Made by a program: the position numbers and the translations under genes. Shown here piece after piece: positions 1 to 22,349 of a stretch of DNA of 64,000 bases (its first letter is position 1; each line of letters opens with the position of its first letter). The stretch comes from Lonicera japonica (taxonomy: Eukaryota > Streptophyta > Magnoliopsida > Dipsacales > Caprifoliaceae). The stretch spans positions 1,342,501 through 1,406,500 of the forward strand of contig CM038469.1 of assembly GCA_021464415.1 (NCBI GenBank), written 5' to 3'. The notes beneath the pieces were generated by a model, which ran no database searches, had not been told where the DNA came from, and saw only the letters and a list, made by a program, of their open reading frames with translations.

Positions 1-353
1 TTTGTAATTTTTTCGTTTTCAAGTTTACCTATGTCGTATCTACTTGAAAGAGCGCTGGCATTCATATGTATCTATAATGACAGTTTGTATATTCTATCTT
101 ACTAAAATAAATTATTTAATGAATTTGATAAATAATTTTACAAATAGCACACACGTATATGTTTATGAATGACCTTTCACATTGAATTAATGGTACTAAT
201 TTGTAGGACTTTGTCACTTCCCAGTCTCTTTGTACCTTCACGCTAGCTTCAAGTATTTATGTGAATCAGAGTAATATGGGTTTTTTTCTGTAACCTCCTC
301 TTGATGAACTAAGAGATAAGTGTAAAAAAGCAGCTTTATATACTTTGTGCAAA
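1..353. other. AT-rich 3' flank of the beta-glucosidase gene
   Basis: No gene is visible here. The stretch lies immediately downstream of the beta-glucosidase stop codon (minus strand) and probably contains its 3' untranslated region and polyadenylation region, though I see no single decisive poly(A) signal. Confidence 0.5.
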
Positions 354-10268
<9,915 letters not shown>

Positions 10269-11438
10269 AATGCGTGCAGATTGATAATATTGTTGATTAT
10301 ATGTATATATATTAAAGGCTAGGTAATACTTATAAATGTAACAGTTGAAATGGGGTGCATCTACAACTTAATTATATGCATGCCCATATATATATATATA
10401 TATATAAAGAGAGAGGGTGAGTGAAAGATAAATTAATTAACGGGGGCGATGGCTCCTTATAAGTTAAATAATCTTAGGGCTGTTAAAAGTTGATCAAAAA
10501 AAATTCTCTCGATCACTTTGCGTGTCATATATGCACCTACACGTTTGAAATACCACAAGGTCAATAGAAAATTCGGAATTAGTCTCTCTTTTTTAAATAT
10601 TACATGGTCAATAGAAAACTAAAAATTAGTCTCCCTTTTTTAAACTCTCAAAAATTTGGTAAACTACAAGATTAATATTTAGGACCACACCCCTTAAAGC
10701 CCAGTTTACCTATGATTTAACCAATCTATGCAAGTCAACGTTTGAAATTGTAACGCAGTGGACAATAATACCCTCTGTCTGTTTGTGGCATGTTTTGAAA
10801 TAAACTAATTGATTGAATATTTGTTGGTTTCCATAATTCAATAAATTATGTACATAATAATATATATATATATATATATATTAGAATTTACCGAAAATTT
10901 GGTAAAACTGATGTTGGATTCCATAATTGAATAAATTATGTATATTATAGTTACACACTTATCAAATTTTTGAATTTACTTTCCTGATTTACACCCAACC
11001 ACGTCGGTTTATTATCGTACATGTTTCATGTAAATAACTATTGAGAGCAAAAACGTATTTCATGTATAATCATTGAGGTTTTTGTGAACTGAAACGAACA
11101 TCTTGTTTGCACTTGTTTTGACGACCTTATAGTTGCACACTTTGTATCACAAAAACAATGGATAGGTATGTCAACTTTCGTGAACCACCATTGTCATTCA
11201 TTTTGTTATGTGTAATACACCCCTGATATACTTTGCTACGGATCACCATTGATGCTTACTGATGTGGCTTAACATTTTAAACACATGAATGTTAAAAGTT
11301 TCACGAACAACTGTTATTTTCAATCAGATTTGGTTCAACCTTTTCTTGCGTTATAAACTAACATTGTTATTCTTGTTGATATATATATATATATATTCTT
11401 GTAGATATTTAATATCTTAAAACTATTGTATACATATA
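10269..11438. other. 5' flank of the beta-glucosidase gene, no gene seen
   Basis: AT-rich upstream region with (AT)n runs at about 10387-10405 and 10860-10880. A short sequence of about 65 bp (CACAAGGTCAATAGAAAA region) is duplicated at about 10550-10650, with a further echo near 13300. The promoter should lie here, but I cannot place a specific TATA box among the many AT tracts. Confidence 0.4.
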
Positions 11439-11453
11439 ACATAAGTTATTGTT

Positions 11454-11646
11454 CCGCGAACAGTTAGTAGCACATTGGGATTAGCGCTGAATTTGACTGA
11501 GAGCTCTCCAGGTCAAATTCTGGCAACTGCAAAAACATCTGGTGGCCAGCGGCTGGCCACTGTTCCGCGAATAGGGATTAGTCGAAGTGCGCGAAAGCTG
11601 GTCCGGACATCCTGTGGTACTAGAAAGTATCTAGACCAAAAAAAAA
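11454..11646 (+). mobile_element. tRNA-derived SINE with perfect 15-bp target-site duplication
   Basis: A 193-bp element flanked by the identical 15-mer ACATAAGTTATTGTT at 11439-11453 and 11647-11661, ending in an A-rich tail. Near its start are sequences resembling RNA polymerase III A box (TAGTAGCACATTGGG) and B box (GGTCAAATTCT) motifs. The direct repeats plus poly(A) tail are diagnostic of LINE-mediated retroposition. The short open frame over it is not a gene. Confidence 0.85.
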
Positions 11647-11661
11647 ACATAAGTTATTGTT

Positions 11662-12180
11662 TCATACAACAATGCATAAATAGTTTCAATCTCGACATGT
11701 ATAATCGCAAATATCTATCATTTGTATCAAATTAATTGTAATTGTATATTAAATAGAAATATGTATATACAATAATGTATAAATAGTTTCAATCTCAAAC
11801 ATCCATATAAATAAACTAAATTTCATAACTTATTGTTAACTTCTCGAACACGTATAATTATAATCACAAATATATATCATTTGTATTAAATTAATTGTAA
11901 TTGTATATTAAACAGATATATATAATTGTAATTATATATTAACATCGATCATGAAATGTCCAAGTCATCAATAATTAGAAAAACGTAATATTATTACGTA
12001 TATACAAGTATATATATACCTGATATTTTAATATGTTGTTTAATTATATATGAAACGGTTATGTTAATTTTCGAAAAACATGCTATATACCAAATACACA
12101 AGTATATTATTTGAATTATAAATCTATTAAGTACAAAAAAATAGTTTATTCCATAAACAATCAATCAACCTTCCATAACG
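11662..12180. other. AT-rich spacer, no gene
   Basis: Contains a loose direct duplication of about 170 bp (ACAATGCATAAATAGTTTC near 11670 and again near 11770, followed in both cases by ATATATCATTTGTAT-like sequence). No coding signal. Confidence 0.45.
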
Positions 12181-12189
12181 TTAAAATTT

Positions 12190-13054
12190 GAGTAAATGAA
12201 ATCACAAGCCCTCAAATTATGTCCAAAGTTTCAATTAAGTCCTTAAATTTAATTTTGAGTCAATTGAGCCCTTAAACTATTCAAATTGAATATTAATGGC
12301 CCTTCCGTCCAAAGCTTCTGTTAGATTAACGGATTGATTGGTTTTTTGGCCATTAATAAAGTTAATTGGAAAAATGAAAGAAAATTAGAAGAAGAAAGAG
12401 AAAGTTCCAAAATAATTTAGAAAAATATATGGAACACTTCAGGATTGTTATTAAAGTGCTAAAACAACATTAATTATTTTGTTAAAATGTCAAGCTAATT
12501 CTTTCTGTCTCCGCCATCTTACTTCTTCCATCTTTAATTTTTTTTTTTGTATAAATCACAAAAATCATAACTTAGAAAACCCAAAATAAGAGATTTATGT
12601 ACACATATACATATATAAATAGATGGTTCATAAGTGTATTAATTAAATGAGTTTTATTGCAATAATACATTTAGCTTGACATATCCATTTTTGTGATTTG
12701 TACAAAAAAAAAAAAATTAAAGATGGAAGAAGTAAGATGGCGGAGACGGAAAAAATTAGCTTGACATTTTAACAAAATAATTAATGTTGTTTTAGCACTT
12801 CAATAACAATCTTTAAGTGTTCCATATATTTTTCTAAATTATTTTGGAACTTTCTCTTTCTTCTTCTAATTTTCTTTCATTTTTCCAATTAACTTTAAAA
12901 AATCAATCAATCCGTTAATCTAACGGAAGCTTTGGACGAAAGGGCCATTAATATTCAATTTGAATAGTTTAAGGGCTCAATTGACACAAAATTGAGTTTA
13001 AGGGCTTAATTGAAACTTTGGACATAGTTTGAGGGCTTGTGGCGTCATTTACTC
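12190..13054. mobile_element. Foldback Mutator-like element with about 370-bp arms
   Basis: Left arm about 12190-12565 and right arm about 12687-13054 are near-perfect reverse complements around a loop of about 120 bp. The termini are GAGTAAATGA and its inverse. It is flanked by 9-mers ttaaaattt (12181-12189) and tcaaaattt (13055-13063), matching at 8 of 9 positions. A 9-bp duplication and long terminal inverted repeats are hallmarks of MULEs. No transposase is encoded, so it is non-autonomous. Confidence 0.82.
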
Positions 13055-13063
13055 TCAAAATTT

Positions 13064-13869
13064 GCATTAACGTAAAAAAAGTCAACCATTTTCCATAATT
13101 ACATATAGCTTAATTACAAGATTTAATAAAATGATTGATTAGGGTTATTTCAGTCTAAAAATTACCTGTCCAAATGAATTGACTATTAATTATAGTAAGA
13201 AGGACCAACCCCTAAAATCAATCTCGTTGTGGACTAAATCTTACATATTCAAAAAATGAGGGATATATTACTAAATCTCATTGTGGACTAAATTCCTACA
13301 CGTTTGATATACCACATGGTCAAGAACAATGTGTACGGGTGCATGTCTTAGAAAATTACGTATGCATGCGGTCAATTTTTAATCTTTGTTTTCTTTGAAA
13401 ATATGTACGCCAATCCACCTAATTTCGTGGGCTAATAGATATATAATTAACTTGTGCACAGGCATGTATCCTTTATCTATGTGTAATATAATGGAATTTT
13501 TAATAAAATTTTTCACATTAAAAATATTTGGTCTAGTGATAATATTTAAAAATATTTTTTCATGTTTAGAGTCATGAATTCAAATTTCTCTATTAACATT
13601 ATTTACAGTAACTCAATAATTCAATGTATGTAAGAAGAAGAAGAAGAAGAAGATGGTGATGATGATGATGGTGAGTAGTTTTAAGCCATGTTTAACATGT
13701 TTACACGGATGGAAAAGGTGGTGACAAGTTTGAATGTGATGACTTTCTTTTTTTTATGGTTTTTTTTTTAATGTAGTTTTGAACTTTGAATTTGATGATG
13801 GCTCTTGTGAACATTCATTTTTTATAAAGAACAAATCTGTCTCTTGTAGATTTTTTTTCTATGAAATAA
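13064..13869. other. Repeat-derived spacer with (GAA)n/(GAT)n microsatellite
   Basis: Contains a GAA then GAT/GGT trinucleotide run at about 13633-13675. A possible decayed SINE lies around 13525-13630 (TTTAGAGTCATGAATTCAAA resembles a B-box region). No gene. Confidence 0.4.
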
Positions 13870-16673
13870 AGCCAAATATACTAAGACAAAATTGAATAAC
13901 CTAGAGGGGAGGTAACAAAAAATCAGGGGCCGCCTCATTCCAACACTATCATGAATAGATATAGTAGATCTAATCATACAATGAGTCACCTCATTGCACT
14001 ACGTTTCACAAACGACCATATACACTATCTAAAGTAACTAGCTGTAATATCCCGTAATTTAATTAGCGTAAATTAGACCTGAATTAATCTCGATTAAGTG
14101 AAATTTTTGAAGTGTTTAAAAATCTTGATTAATTATGGACCAAGTTGTAAAATTTCGTATGGACTAAAATATAAAGTTGTAAAGGTTTAGAGTTAAAATA
14201 ATAAAGTTATGAAACCTCAGGATAAAATGTTGTAATTAAAGTTGGATTTTTTTAAAAAGTGACAAACTTGGTCACCTTTCCTTTTATCTACATTCTCCAT
14301 CTTTCTTCCATTATTGCCGAGAGAAAAGAGAGAGAAAGTAAATATAAGTATTAAGGTTACTCCTTATAAATTGGTCGTCAAAACTTCGTTGAATCGAGTC
14401 GAGCCTTAAGGGAAAGTTTTTCTATACGTCGAGGGTTACGCAGAGGTATAAAAATTTTAGAGTTTTGCTGGCCGGGGCTCGGGTTATCATTTCAAACTTC
14501 ATTCTTTGAGGATAAATATTTTGAGGTAGGGGTTAATTATGATTTTTTGTGTTTTAAATTATTAAAGAATAATAAGAGTATGTGATTGTGCATGTGTAAG
14601 TAGCTATATTGATTAATGATTTATGATTTATGATAACCAAGTACATGTGTATAAATAATAATTTGCAAGTTTGAATTTACAATATGGAGTAGTACACATT
14701 TGTTCATTGTTCAAGTAAATAATAACATATTTTGACCACTGTTTTGATTAAATCTGGGCAGATTGGTAATGAAAAAAGTGAAGTATCAAGTATGTATTTT
14801 AAAATATAGTTTAATACATAACTTATGGCTTTGGAATTACCTAAAAAGGATAATAAATGAATTTTTGGTGAATTTTACAAGATTGGTATGCGGTATTGAT
14901 TCCTACGCGGGAATCTTGAATATTTTCTTAAATATTCCAAAGTCTACTCCATAATTTGAGTAAATTTATTTGGTTAATGAATTGAGTTACTATGTTAATA
15001 TTTGATGATTAAGAATTTTAATTAAGTTATTATTGGAGGATATTTAATGAGCATGATGATGTTTTATGATTTATAAAACCATGAGCATGTAATTTGAAGC
15101 AAGATATGCCATTATATTTGATATACATGTTTTGATTAATATACATGATATATTCCTTGGATATATAGTGGTGGTATATTGCTGAAATTAATTAATTAAT
15201 GAATTATATACATCAAGGAACATGTATAGAAATTTGTTGTAGTTATATGGCATAAATTATTTCAAATGTTCATTTATTAGCATGTTATGCATATTGTACA
15301 TCATTATTGTGTCAACCGGATTTTTAGAGATCTTTGGCAAGTTCGGACTATTCTTATGGCCTATTATGTGGGCATATGATTCGTATCTATGATGTCGAAA
15401 GTCTCTTATGATCGTTGTAATATTCTGGATGTGATATGATCCAATGATGGATCCGATTATGATTCTATCGTGGCCCTTCAATGATGAAGGAAATATGTAT
15501 TGGCTAGTGCTTGTCGGTGTGAAAATAAGTAGGGCTCGGTGCCCTTGGGTTGAAAATCCCTAAACCCTTGGGGAACAACAATGAGGTCGGCTGTCTAGAG
15601 CCAGCGGTGAGTAGCCCGAAAATTTAGACCTCGGTAAAGCACTTATGATTCTATGATATCATACAGATGGATACGTGGTCCAATTCTATTATAATATGAT
15701 GATGATCTCTTATGGGCCAGATGATGTTATATCATGATTATGTTTGATATATTCTCTGGGGCGGTCAGGCCTGTTCTTATTCTTATGATTATAATTCGGC
15801 CCAACTTCAATATCTCTTGGGGGTGGTCAGGCCCATACTTATTATTATTATGATTCGGTTCAACTTCGGTATTTTTTTTATGATGTGGTATGATGGTTGA
15901 CACAAGGGAGGTAACCTGCATATGCACGTACATGCATTGTTTTACTGATTTATAGTTAAATTGCTAATTAAGTATTGAACGTAATATTTTATATTATTTT
16001 TCTCCCCTACTGAGATGTGAGCTCACCCCATTTTATGTAAACAAATTTAGGTGTCCAGGAAACAGAGAAGACTGAGGAAGCGACTGGGTCGGGAACGAAG
16101 TAGAGGACCTCTGATACCGACTCATTTTTGTTATACATATGTGTATATGGCAAGCCACGACTAGCCCTTGTTGTTGTTATTCACTTTATACTACATGTTG
16201 ACATGATTTATATGTCATTCGGATTATATGTATGTGTACAGATGTATATTACATTTATGTATTGTCACTCACAGTATGAGTATCGTTTATTCCATGCTAT
16301 ATGATTTTCTTAGATTTATTATTTCATTATTTATTTTAGACTTACTTTAGCTCATTTAAGGTGGGTCAATAACGCTCCAGGTTTTAATTGTAGGCGTTAT
16401 CCTATTAATTAAAGTGGAAGTGTTACACTAGCTGACCGTTTTGCGTCCTCGTTGATATGCCCAAACAAAGCGAGGCTACTGTCCTTATTTGAACAAAGAT
16501 TTGTCACAGTACGAGTGTTTCCCTTGATAACAACCTTCAACAAACCACAATTTAGCTCAAACGTCATAGCAAAGAGGGCCTCATAGGCTTTTGCGGTACG
16601 GTCTGGTAATAATCTGAAAATCTTACACGAGCCCCCAAGAAAAATTCCACTATTATTCTTAATCACCATGCCA
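13870..16673 (-). pseudogene. RNase H-like (RVT_3) pseudogene split by a solo LTR
   Basis: The right part (16669 to 16428, minus strand) reads as a plant RNase H-like domain, e.g. GIFLGGSCKIF, LPDRTAKAYEALFAM and LFGHINEDAKRS. After skipping the solo LTR at 14043-16427 it resumes at 14037 (FVKRSA, WGGP-like C-terminal part) but with several stops. Such domains occur at the end of plant LINE ORF2 and as free-standing copies. Broken and non-functional. Confidence 0.75.
14043..16427 (+). mobile_element. Solo LTR, 2385 bp, of a presumed Ty3/gypsy-type element
   Basis: Starts TGTAATATCCCG and ends GTGTTACA, with the exact 5-bp duplication ctagc on both sides (14038-14042 and 16428-16432). It has no internal coding region, so it is best explained by LTR-LTR recombination of a full element. 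A truncated, opposite-strand relative lies at 24548-25797. The superfamily is inferred from LTR size and terminus only. Confidence 0.85.
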
Positions 16674-19363
16674 ATATCACTAAATTAATGTCCTCCATTT
16701 CAAAGGTTAAACTTATAAAAAAAATTATGAATCTAGGCAGAAATGGTTTATACTTTATATAATGAGTCGATTATATTTACAAAATTTCAACAAAAAACAC
16801 AAAAACACAAGTAGATGTAATAAAAATTTGATATATATATATATATATATATATTCATTATCGTCCATTGAAACTTTAGATGATCATCTCATTAACTTTC
16901 TAAATTGAATATTCTGATAAAATTTCGTAGAGATAATCTACTTATTATAAAAATTATTTTCACCAAATTTAAGGAAAAAATTCAATCGTTTGACCCTCAA
17001 AATAATAAATCAGGAGAATAAAGATAATAATGGATAGGAGACAACTTTTTGACGGGATAATCACCGGCATATGTAGTAATTACGGAGTTTGATTTTTTTT
17101 TAAGAAGATATTGTCAAAAAATTTAAATACATATTTGTCATGGCCAATAACAGTGGGCATGAAAAAATTATACTTTGTGACGGTCGGAAATGGTGAAAGT
17201 TTTTTGTTTTTAAAATTAAATTTGTCACGGTTAGAAACTGTGATCAATGACATAAGCCCAAAATTAGGTAAAGTGCAATTTTACTACTTGCTAAAAATAA
17301 TTAAAAGGAATAGCTATGTACCTAAAATTTCTAAAACGAAGATTTTAGTGCTAATATTAACTTTTTTCAGTTAAGCTTAAGCTTAATATTTCATTTAAAA
17401 AAAATTTACATGGACAAAGATGATACTAGTACCATCTGGCTCTTTCCAAAATTAAATGATGGAAGCTTAGCAAATATTAACGCTCTAATAAAATAAACAA
17501 AAATGTAAATAAGAGAGTACTATATGTACCTTGTGTGATGGTGGTTTAGACTCATGACATATATCAAAAATTGTGTAATAATAATTATGTTGTAACAATT
17601 ATTGCTTTGTGAAAAAAAAAAATTTGATAATTGCATTTTAATAAAATGAACAACGGACAAAAAAGGGGGATAATAAATTAACTAAAAGGGGAACAAAAGA
17701 AGAGCTGACATTAACATTTTGCCTCTTTAATAAAATAAGGGTCTTTTTTTAAAGGATAAATATCTTCCTATCTTTTTGATAAAAGATATTCTATTTTTAG
17801 GATTAATTTCAATGACAACTTTTTAACAAAGGGCAAAATGAATTTAAATTAATCAAAAATTAGAAATAAACAAATATTCAATAGTGCCCTTATTAAATAT
17901 AAAAATGACCTTTAAAATTAAAATAAAAAAAGGATTTAACAAAAATAGATATTCAAAAATAAATCTTAATAAACCAATTTTTAAATTTGAAAGTTAGCTA
18001 AGTATAGAGTCAACAAATGGGATAAGATACAAAATTTGAAACTTACTAATTGCTATGATCTTATTCAGGCAGAATAGTCAACAAAAAATATGATTCTAAT
18101 ATGTTTAATACGAGTACATAGAATACACACATACATATTGCAAACAAGTAGAGAAAAATAAACGCAATAAGCAAACACTTTGCAACCACAAAACATGAAT
18201 CAACAAAAAAGATGAATACAAAAAAATAGAATTAAAGAACATAGAGAACGACAATAGTAAATGAACAATCCAATTGGTAAGCACTATACTTGACGATACA
18301 ATATTGAATAAAGGGAGATTCGGAGAGATTTGAAAATAATCTAGATGGAGAGATATGATGATACAAAGTAATGAAGAAATATTATCACTCCAATTGAAAA
18401 TGTAAATGTAAGGTGAGAGGGTAAGAATCGTTATCAATAAAATAAAAAATGTCCAACAATTGAAGAAAGAAAAAAAATGATGCTAGCGATGATGCAAGAG
18501 AACACACAAAAAAGAGAAAGATATTTGATTAATAGGGAACATATATAAAGAAGTCAGTTTATTTCTATAAACTTGGTCCAATTAAAATCATCTTGAATTA
18601 AATTAAAGTGGGTTTTGAGATAAAAAGGTAAAGTGAAACTAAAGGAAGCCCAATATCAAGGGAAAAAAAACCCACATTAGCAGATGTATCCTCGTGAATA
18701 TCTCTGCAACCCGAAATCTGATCCATAATAACCAAGTTCATCGAAAGTCTCAACTTTAGTAATGCAAGAGTTAGCTGACCTAATGTCTATAAAACATCAT
18801 AAGCATTAGAAAGTTCATTCTAGCATAATAAACTCGTACTAAGACAATCTGAATCCTACAAGTTGAAAATTAAAATGGGTTTTGGTTTATTCTCTTATTT
18901 TTTGTAAAAAACTTTTTCAAGAAGTCTCATTTTCTAATATTCTGCTTGAAAAAGTTTATTTCGAGTCTAAATTTAGATAATTTAGAATTGAAATTGAACC
19001 AAACTAAAACCAAAATTTGAAATTTAATTTAATTTGAATCTTTTTAATTTTTATCCCAACCAAAATCGAAAATAGATAGACAAGTAAAACCCTAGAGTAG
19101 TCCTTAGCCCATCTTTTGGTTTTTTTGCTTTCTAAATAACTCTCGTACAGACTTCACTCACCATATTCTTCTCATTCTCTCAAACCTCTCTCCTAAGTTC
19201 GAAGTTCGAACTGCTATGAACAAAATCATCCGGTAAGGGGTTTTTCATCTTTGTTTTATTTTACTATTTACACTTTTCCTTTGTTATTGTGATTCTTTTT
19301 TGAGTTGCATGTACCCATTTCTCTCTACCAATCCGATTGTTATTTAAGGTCTTAAATGAAGAA
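16674..19363. other. Gene-poor AT-rich region
   Basis: Holds an (AT)n run at about 16830-16853. A short inverted-looking motif (TTTGTCATGGCC... / TTTGTCACGGTT...) at about 17136-17250 may be a decayed DNA transposon. At 19180-19245, pyrimidine-rich sequence precedes an ATG and a good splice donor (MNKIIR then GTAAGG), which resembles a first exon, but I find no continuation. No supported gene. Confidence 0.4.
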
Positions 19364-20046
19364 GGGTGGTGTTATTTACACCCCCTCCAAAATTTAACTA
19401 AAAACACATCTTAACACCACTTTATTTGTCACATACACCTCCCCTCCATTGCCTGATGTTAGGTGAGTGCTTAGAAACACACTCTCCTCATGTAAGCCGA
19501 GTTTATGTAAGTACACTCACCTCTCATTAGGCGGACTTTATTTGAAAAACGCTCCAGTAACCCATTGCCTGATGTTAAGCGAGTTATTATAAACAAACTC
19601 TTCCCAAGTAGGGCGAGTGTGTGCATCTATACTCACCTCTCATTAGGCGAGTCTTAGGGGGGTGTTAGTGAACAAACACCCCCTCCAAAATTTAACTAAA
19701 AACACATCTTAACACCACATTATTTGTCACATACACCTCCTCTCCATTGCCTGATATTAGGTGAGTGCTTAGCAACACACTCTCCTCATGTAAGTCGAGT
19801 TTACGTAAGTACACTCACATCTCATTAAGCGGACTTTATTTGAAAAACACTCCAGTAACCCATTGCTTGATGTTAGGCGAGTTATTAAAAACAAACTCTT
19901 CCCAAGTGGGGCGAGTGTGTGCATCTATACTCACCTCTCATTAAGCGAGTCTTAGGGGGTGTTAGTATTAAAAATTTACCTTTGGAGGGTGTTTGTGACA
20001 AGGGTGCTGTTTGTGACAAAAATGGTGGGTGTAAATAACACCGCCC
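19364..20046. mobile_element. Terminal-inverted-repeat element with a 298-bp internal tandem duplication
   Basis: Ends are inverted copies of GGGYGGTGTTATTTACACCC. The interior is two direct copies (from 19378 and from 19676, period about 298 bp) containing many GGCGAGT/ACTCGCC-like motifs. No coding capacity. I could not define a clear target-site duplication, so the superfamily (possibly PIF/Harbinger) is uncertain. Confidence 0.65.
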
Positions 20047-20706
20047 TAAAAGAATCCTAAATTTGTTAAGTCTCCGGAGGCAAAATTAGGGCTTGGCCAA
20101 CAGGGCTCCAGCCCAACCCAAATTTTTTTATAACCTGCTTATGATATATAAAATATCTACCCACCCAACTCACCCCAGCCTATCTAGCCCACCCTTCATA
20201 AGTTTCGTTAGTCCAACATTCTCAAATTCATGTCATGATGCCTCATGCCATTTAAAACAAAATCAGCAAATGTCAAAAAATGAAAAATGGAACTCTCCAA
20301 TACCCACACACATCCTTTTTGTCTCTTTGTGAGTTCACATTACGTAATTTTTGAAAAAAAAACTTGTTGATATATTGTGCATTGTGAAGGGTTTGTTTGA
20401 TTTGGGAGAACTCTTGTCTTTTGGTTATCTTTTTAAATCATTAAATATCTTCTTAATATATTACACTGAACTTTTAATTAATTTCAAGTAAGTAAATTTT
20501 AATTACATTTATTTAGATCAACAATTGAATTACATTTACGCACGTAAATGTTTTCATTATTTTTGTCTAAAATTAAATCAATTACAATATGTGGATCTAT
20601 TCTAATATATACAACAAAAATAGGTATTTTTATGAACAATTTGTTTAAAAATAACAATAAAAATTATTTACCTCCTTTGTAAGTACATAGAAAGTATTTC
20701 ATGCGT
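20047..20706. other. Spacer, no gene
   Basis: AT-rich sequence. The open frame near 20093-20332 is low-complexity and has no recognisable domain. The GGGCTTGGCCAACAGGGCTC segment at its left resembles repetitive plant sequence. Confidence 0.35.
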
Positions 20707-20960
20707 GGAGATATTGGCACCCCAAAAATACTTGGCAACACTCTCATTTTCATTCAGTCATTTACAATCGAGTAAGATATATGTTACTCGGTTCTCGAGG
20801 GCTGAGAGCGTATATACTAGGTCCTTGACAATTGAATAAGGACTTACTAAGTTTATACTTGGTTCTTTGCAACTGAGTAACATACACCTTACTCGGTTGT
20901 CAACGACCAAATGAAAAGTGACAATATTTCTAAAATATATTGGGGGTTGCCAATATCTCC
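20707..20960. mobile_element. Small non-autonomous DNA element (MITE), 254 bp
   Basis: The termini are inverted copies of GGAGATATTGGCA plus a C/A-rich continuation. The interior contains the ACTCGG/CGAGTAA motifs also seen in the elements at 19364-20046 and 33771-34002, suggesting a related family. Confidence 0.55.
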
Positions 20961-22349
20961 ATCATGTTTCATTATATATCAAGTAGTCTATTGAACTATA
21001 AAAAAATTGTCATAAAAAATTGTTTGAATTCAACCCACCCCTTCAAATAATCCTGGGTCTTCCCCTTTGGTTTCTTATTCAAAATCTTACCTTTTTTCTT
21101 TTTAGAGTAAATATTATCAATAGCTATTAAACTATTGCCAAATTCTACTAGTGATCACTATACTTCATTTTATTACAATCGGACCATTAAACTTTTAAAA
21201 CATACTACCAGTGGTCACTCAGTTAAATCCCACGGTTAGTTTTTGGCTGAAACCATTATCACGTGAAATGTTAGGGGCATTTAAGTCTTTTTATTCCTTT
21301 TATTTTTCTTCTTCTTCTTCTTCTTCTTCTTCTTCTTCTTCTTCTTCTTCTTCTTCTTCTTCTTCTTTTTCATCCGAGCTGCTTTTTCTTCTTCCGCTAT
21401 CCCTCTCCTTATTCTTCTTCTTCCTTCGATTCTACCGCCTATCTTACCTTGTTAGCTAAAACTTTACCTCTGACACCCTATTTTCTATATATATATATAT
21501 ATTTTGAGAGAGAGAAACCTTCACATACCAAAATCGTACGTTCCTCTTTCTCTCTCACCCATTTCGTAAATCTTCCGTGAATGGGACTTTTGAGAGAGAG
21601 AAACCTCACTTGTTTTCAACCAAAATTCTTGCAACTTGTTTCTCTTTCTCTCTCACCCATTTCGAAGAGCAGTTCTCTCCATTCTACTTTGCAACCGTGG
21701 GTCTTATACCTCTCTCTCTACGGAACCCAGTAACAGTTTCTATTACTATTTGCTTTCCTAATATAGTTTCTATTTCTCTCTCAATTCCAAAGATTATTTA
21801 AACAGAGTGTACCAGCTTAGTTCGATTTGTGCACCAATTATTTAAACATTTAACTAAAGGAATCCCCATTTCCCATTTACTTTGACAAAAACGAATTGAA
21901 GCCCACTTTATACACTCGTTTTTATTTGTTCTCCATGAAATCCATTATAATGAGGCAGGAAATTTAGAAACCGAAAGAAAGCTAGAATTAAGCTTCAATC
22001 AGATGGGTTTTCTCATTCCGTGAAAAATGATAGTTAAGAAATGAATTACAACTAGAGAGAGAAAGCTTCAAGAGAATGGAATGGGTTTTAGAGAGAAAGA
22101 GGTATAAGACAAAGGTGGGTTTTTCCGGTGGCTCCTTGTTCTGTTCCGGTTGCCAATGGAGACCAGTGGAGAGCGAGCTGAGCTTTTCGATGGGTGAGAG
22201 AGATTGAGTGCAAAATGGTCAACCATTTATGAGAGTTTGCCCCAGTGAAGTGATGAATTTAAGATCACGGAAAGGAAACTCATATCGTATCACCTCCACC
22301 AGATGAGTGTCGCGGAGTGACGGCGGTGGCAGCGGCAATGAGGGTGAAG
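20961..22349. other. Repeat-rich spacer
   Basis: Contains the (TTC)n microsatellite at about 21307-21367. It also contains a direct duplication of a GAGAGAGAGAAACCT...CTCTCACCCATTTCG block (about 21506-21562 and 21592-21664), with purine-rich and pyrimidine-rich stretches. No supported coding sequence. Confidence 0.4.
21307..21367. repeat. (TTC)n microsatellite
   Basis: About 20 perfect trinucleotide copies. The serine-rich open frame that covers it is an artefact of the repeat. Confidence 0.95.

Noticed and set aside
19217..19236. Possible first exon (MNKIIR followed by GTAAGG) after a pyrimidine-rich leader
   Set aside because: No downstream exon with recognisable coding could be joined to it, so a gene call is not supported.
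21211..21459. Open frame with a long serine run
   Set aside because: It is produced by the (TTC)n microsatellite and has no conserved domain.
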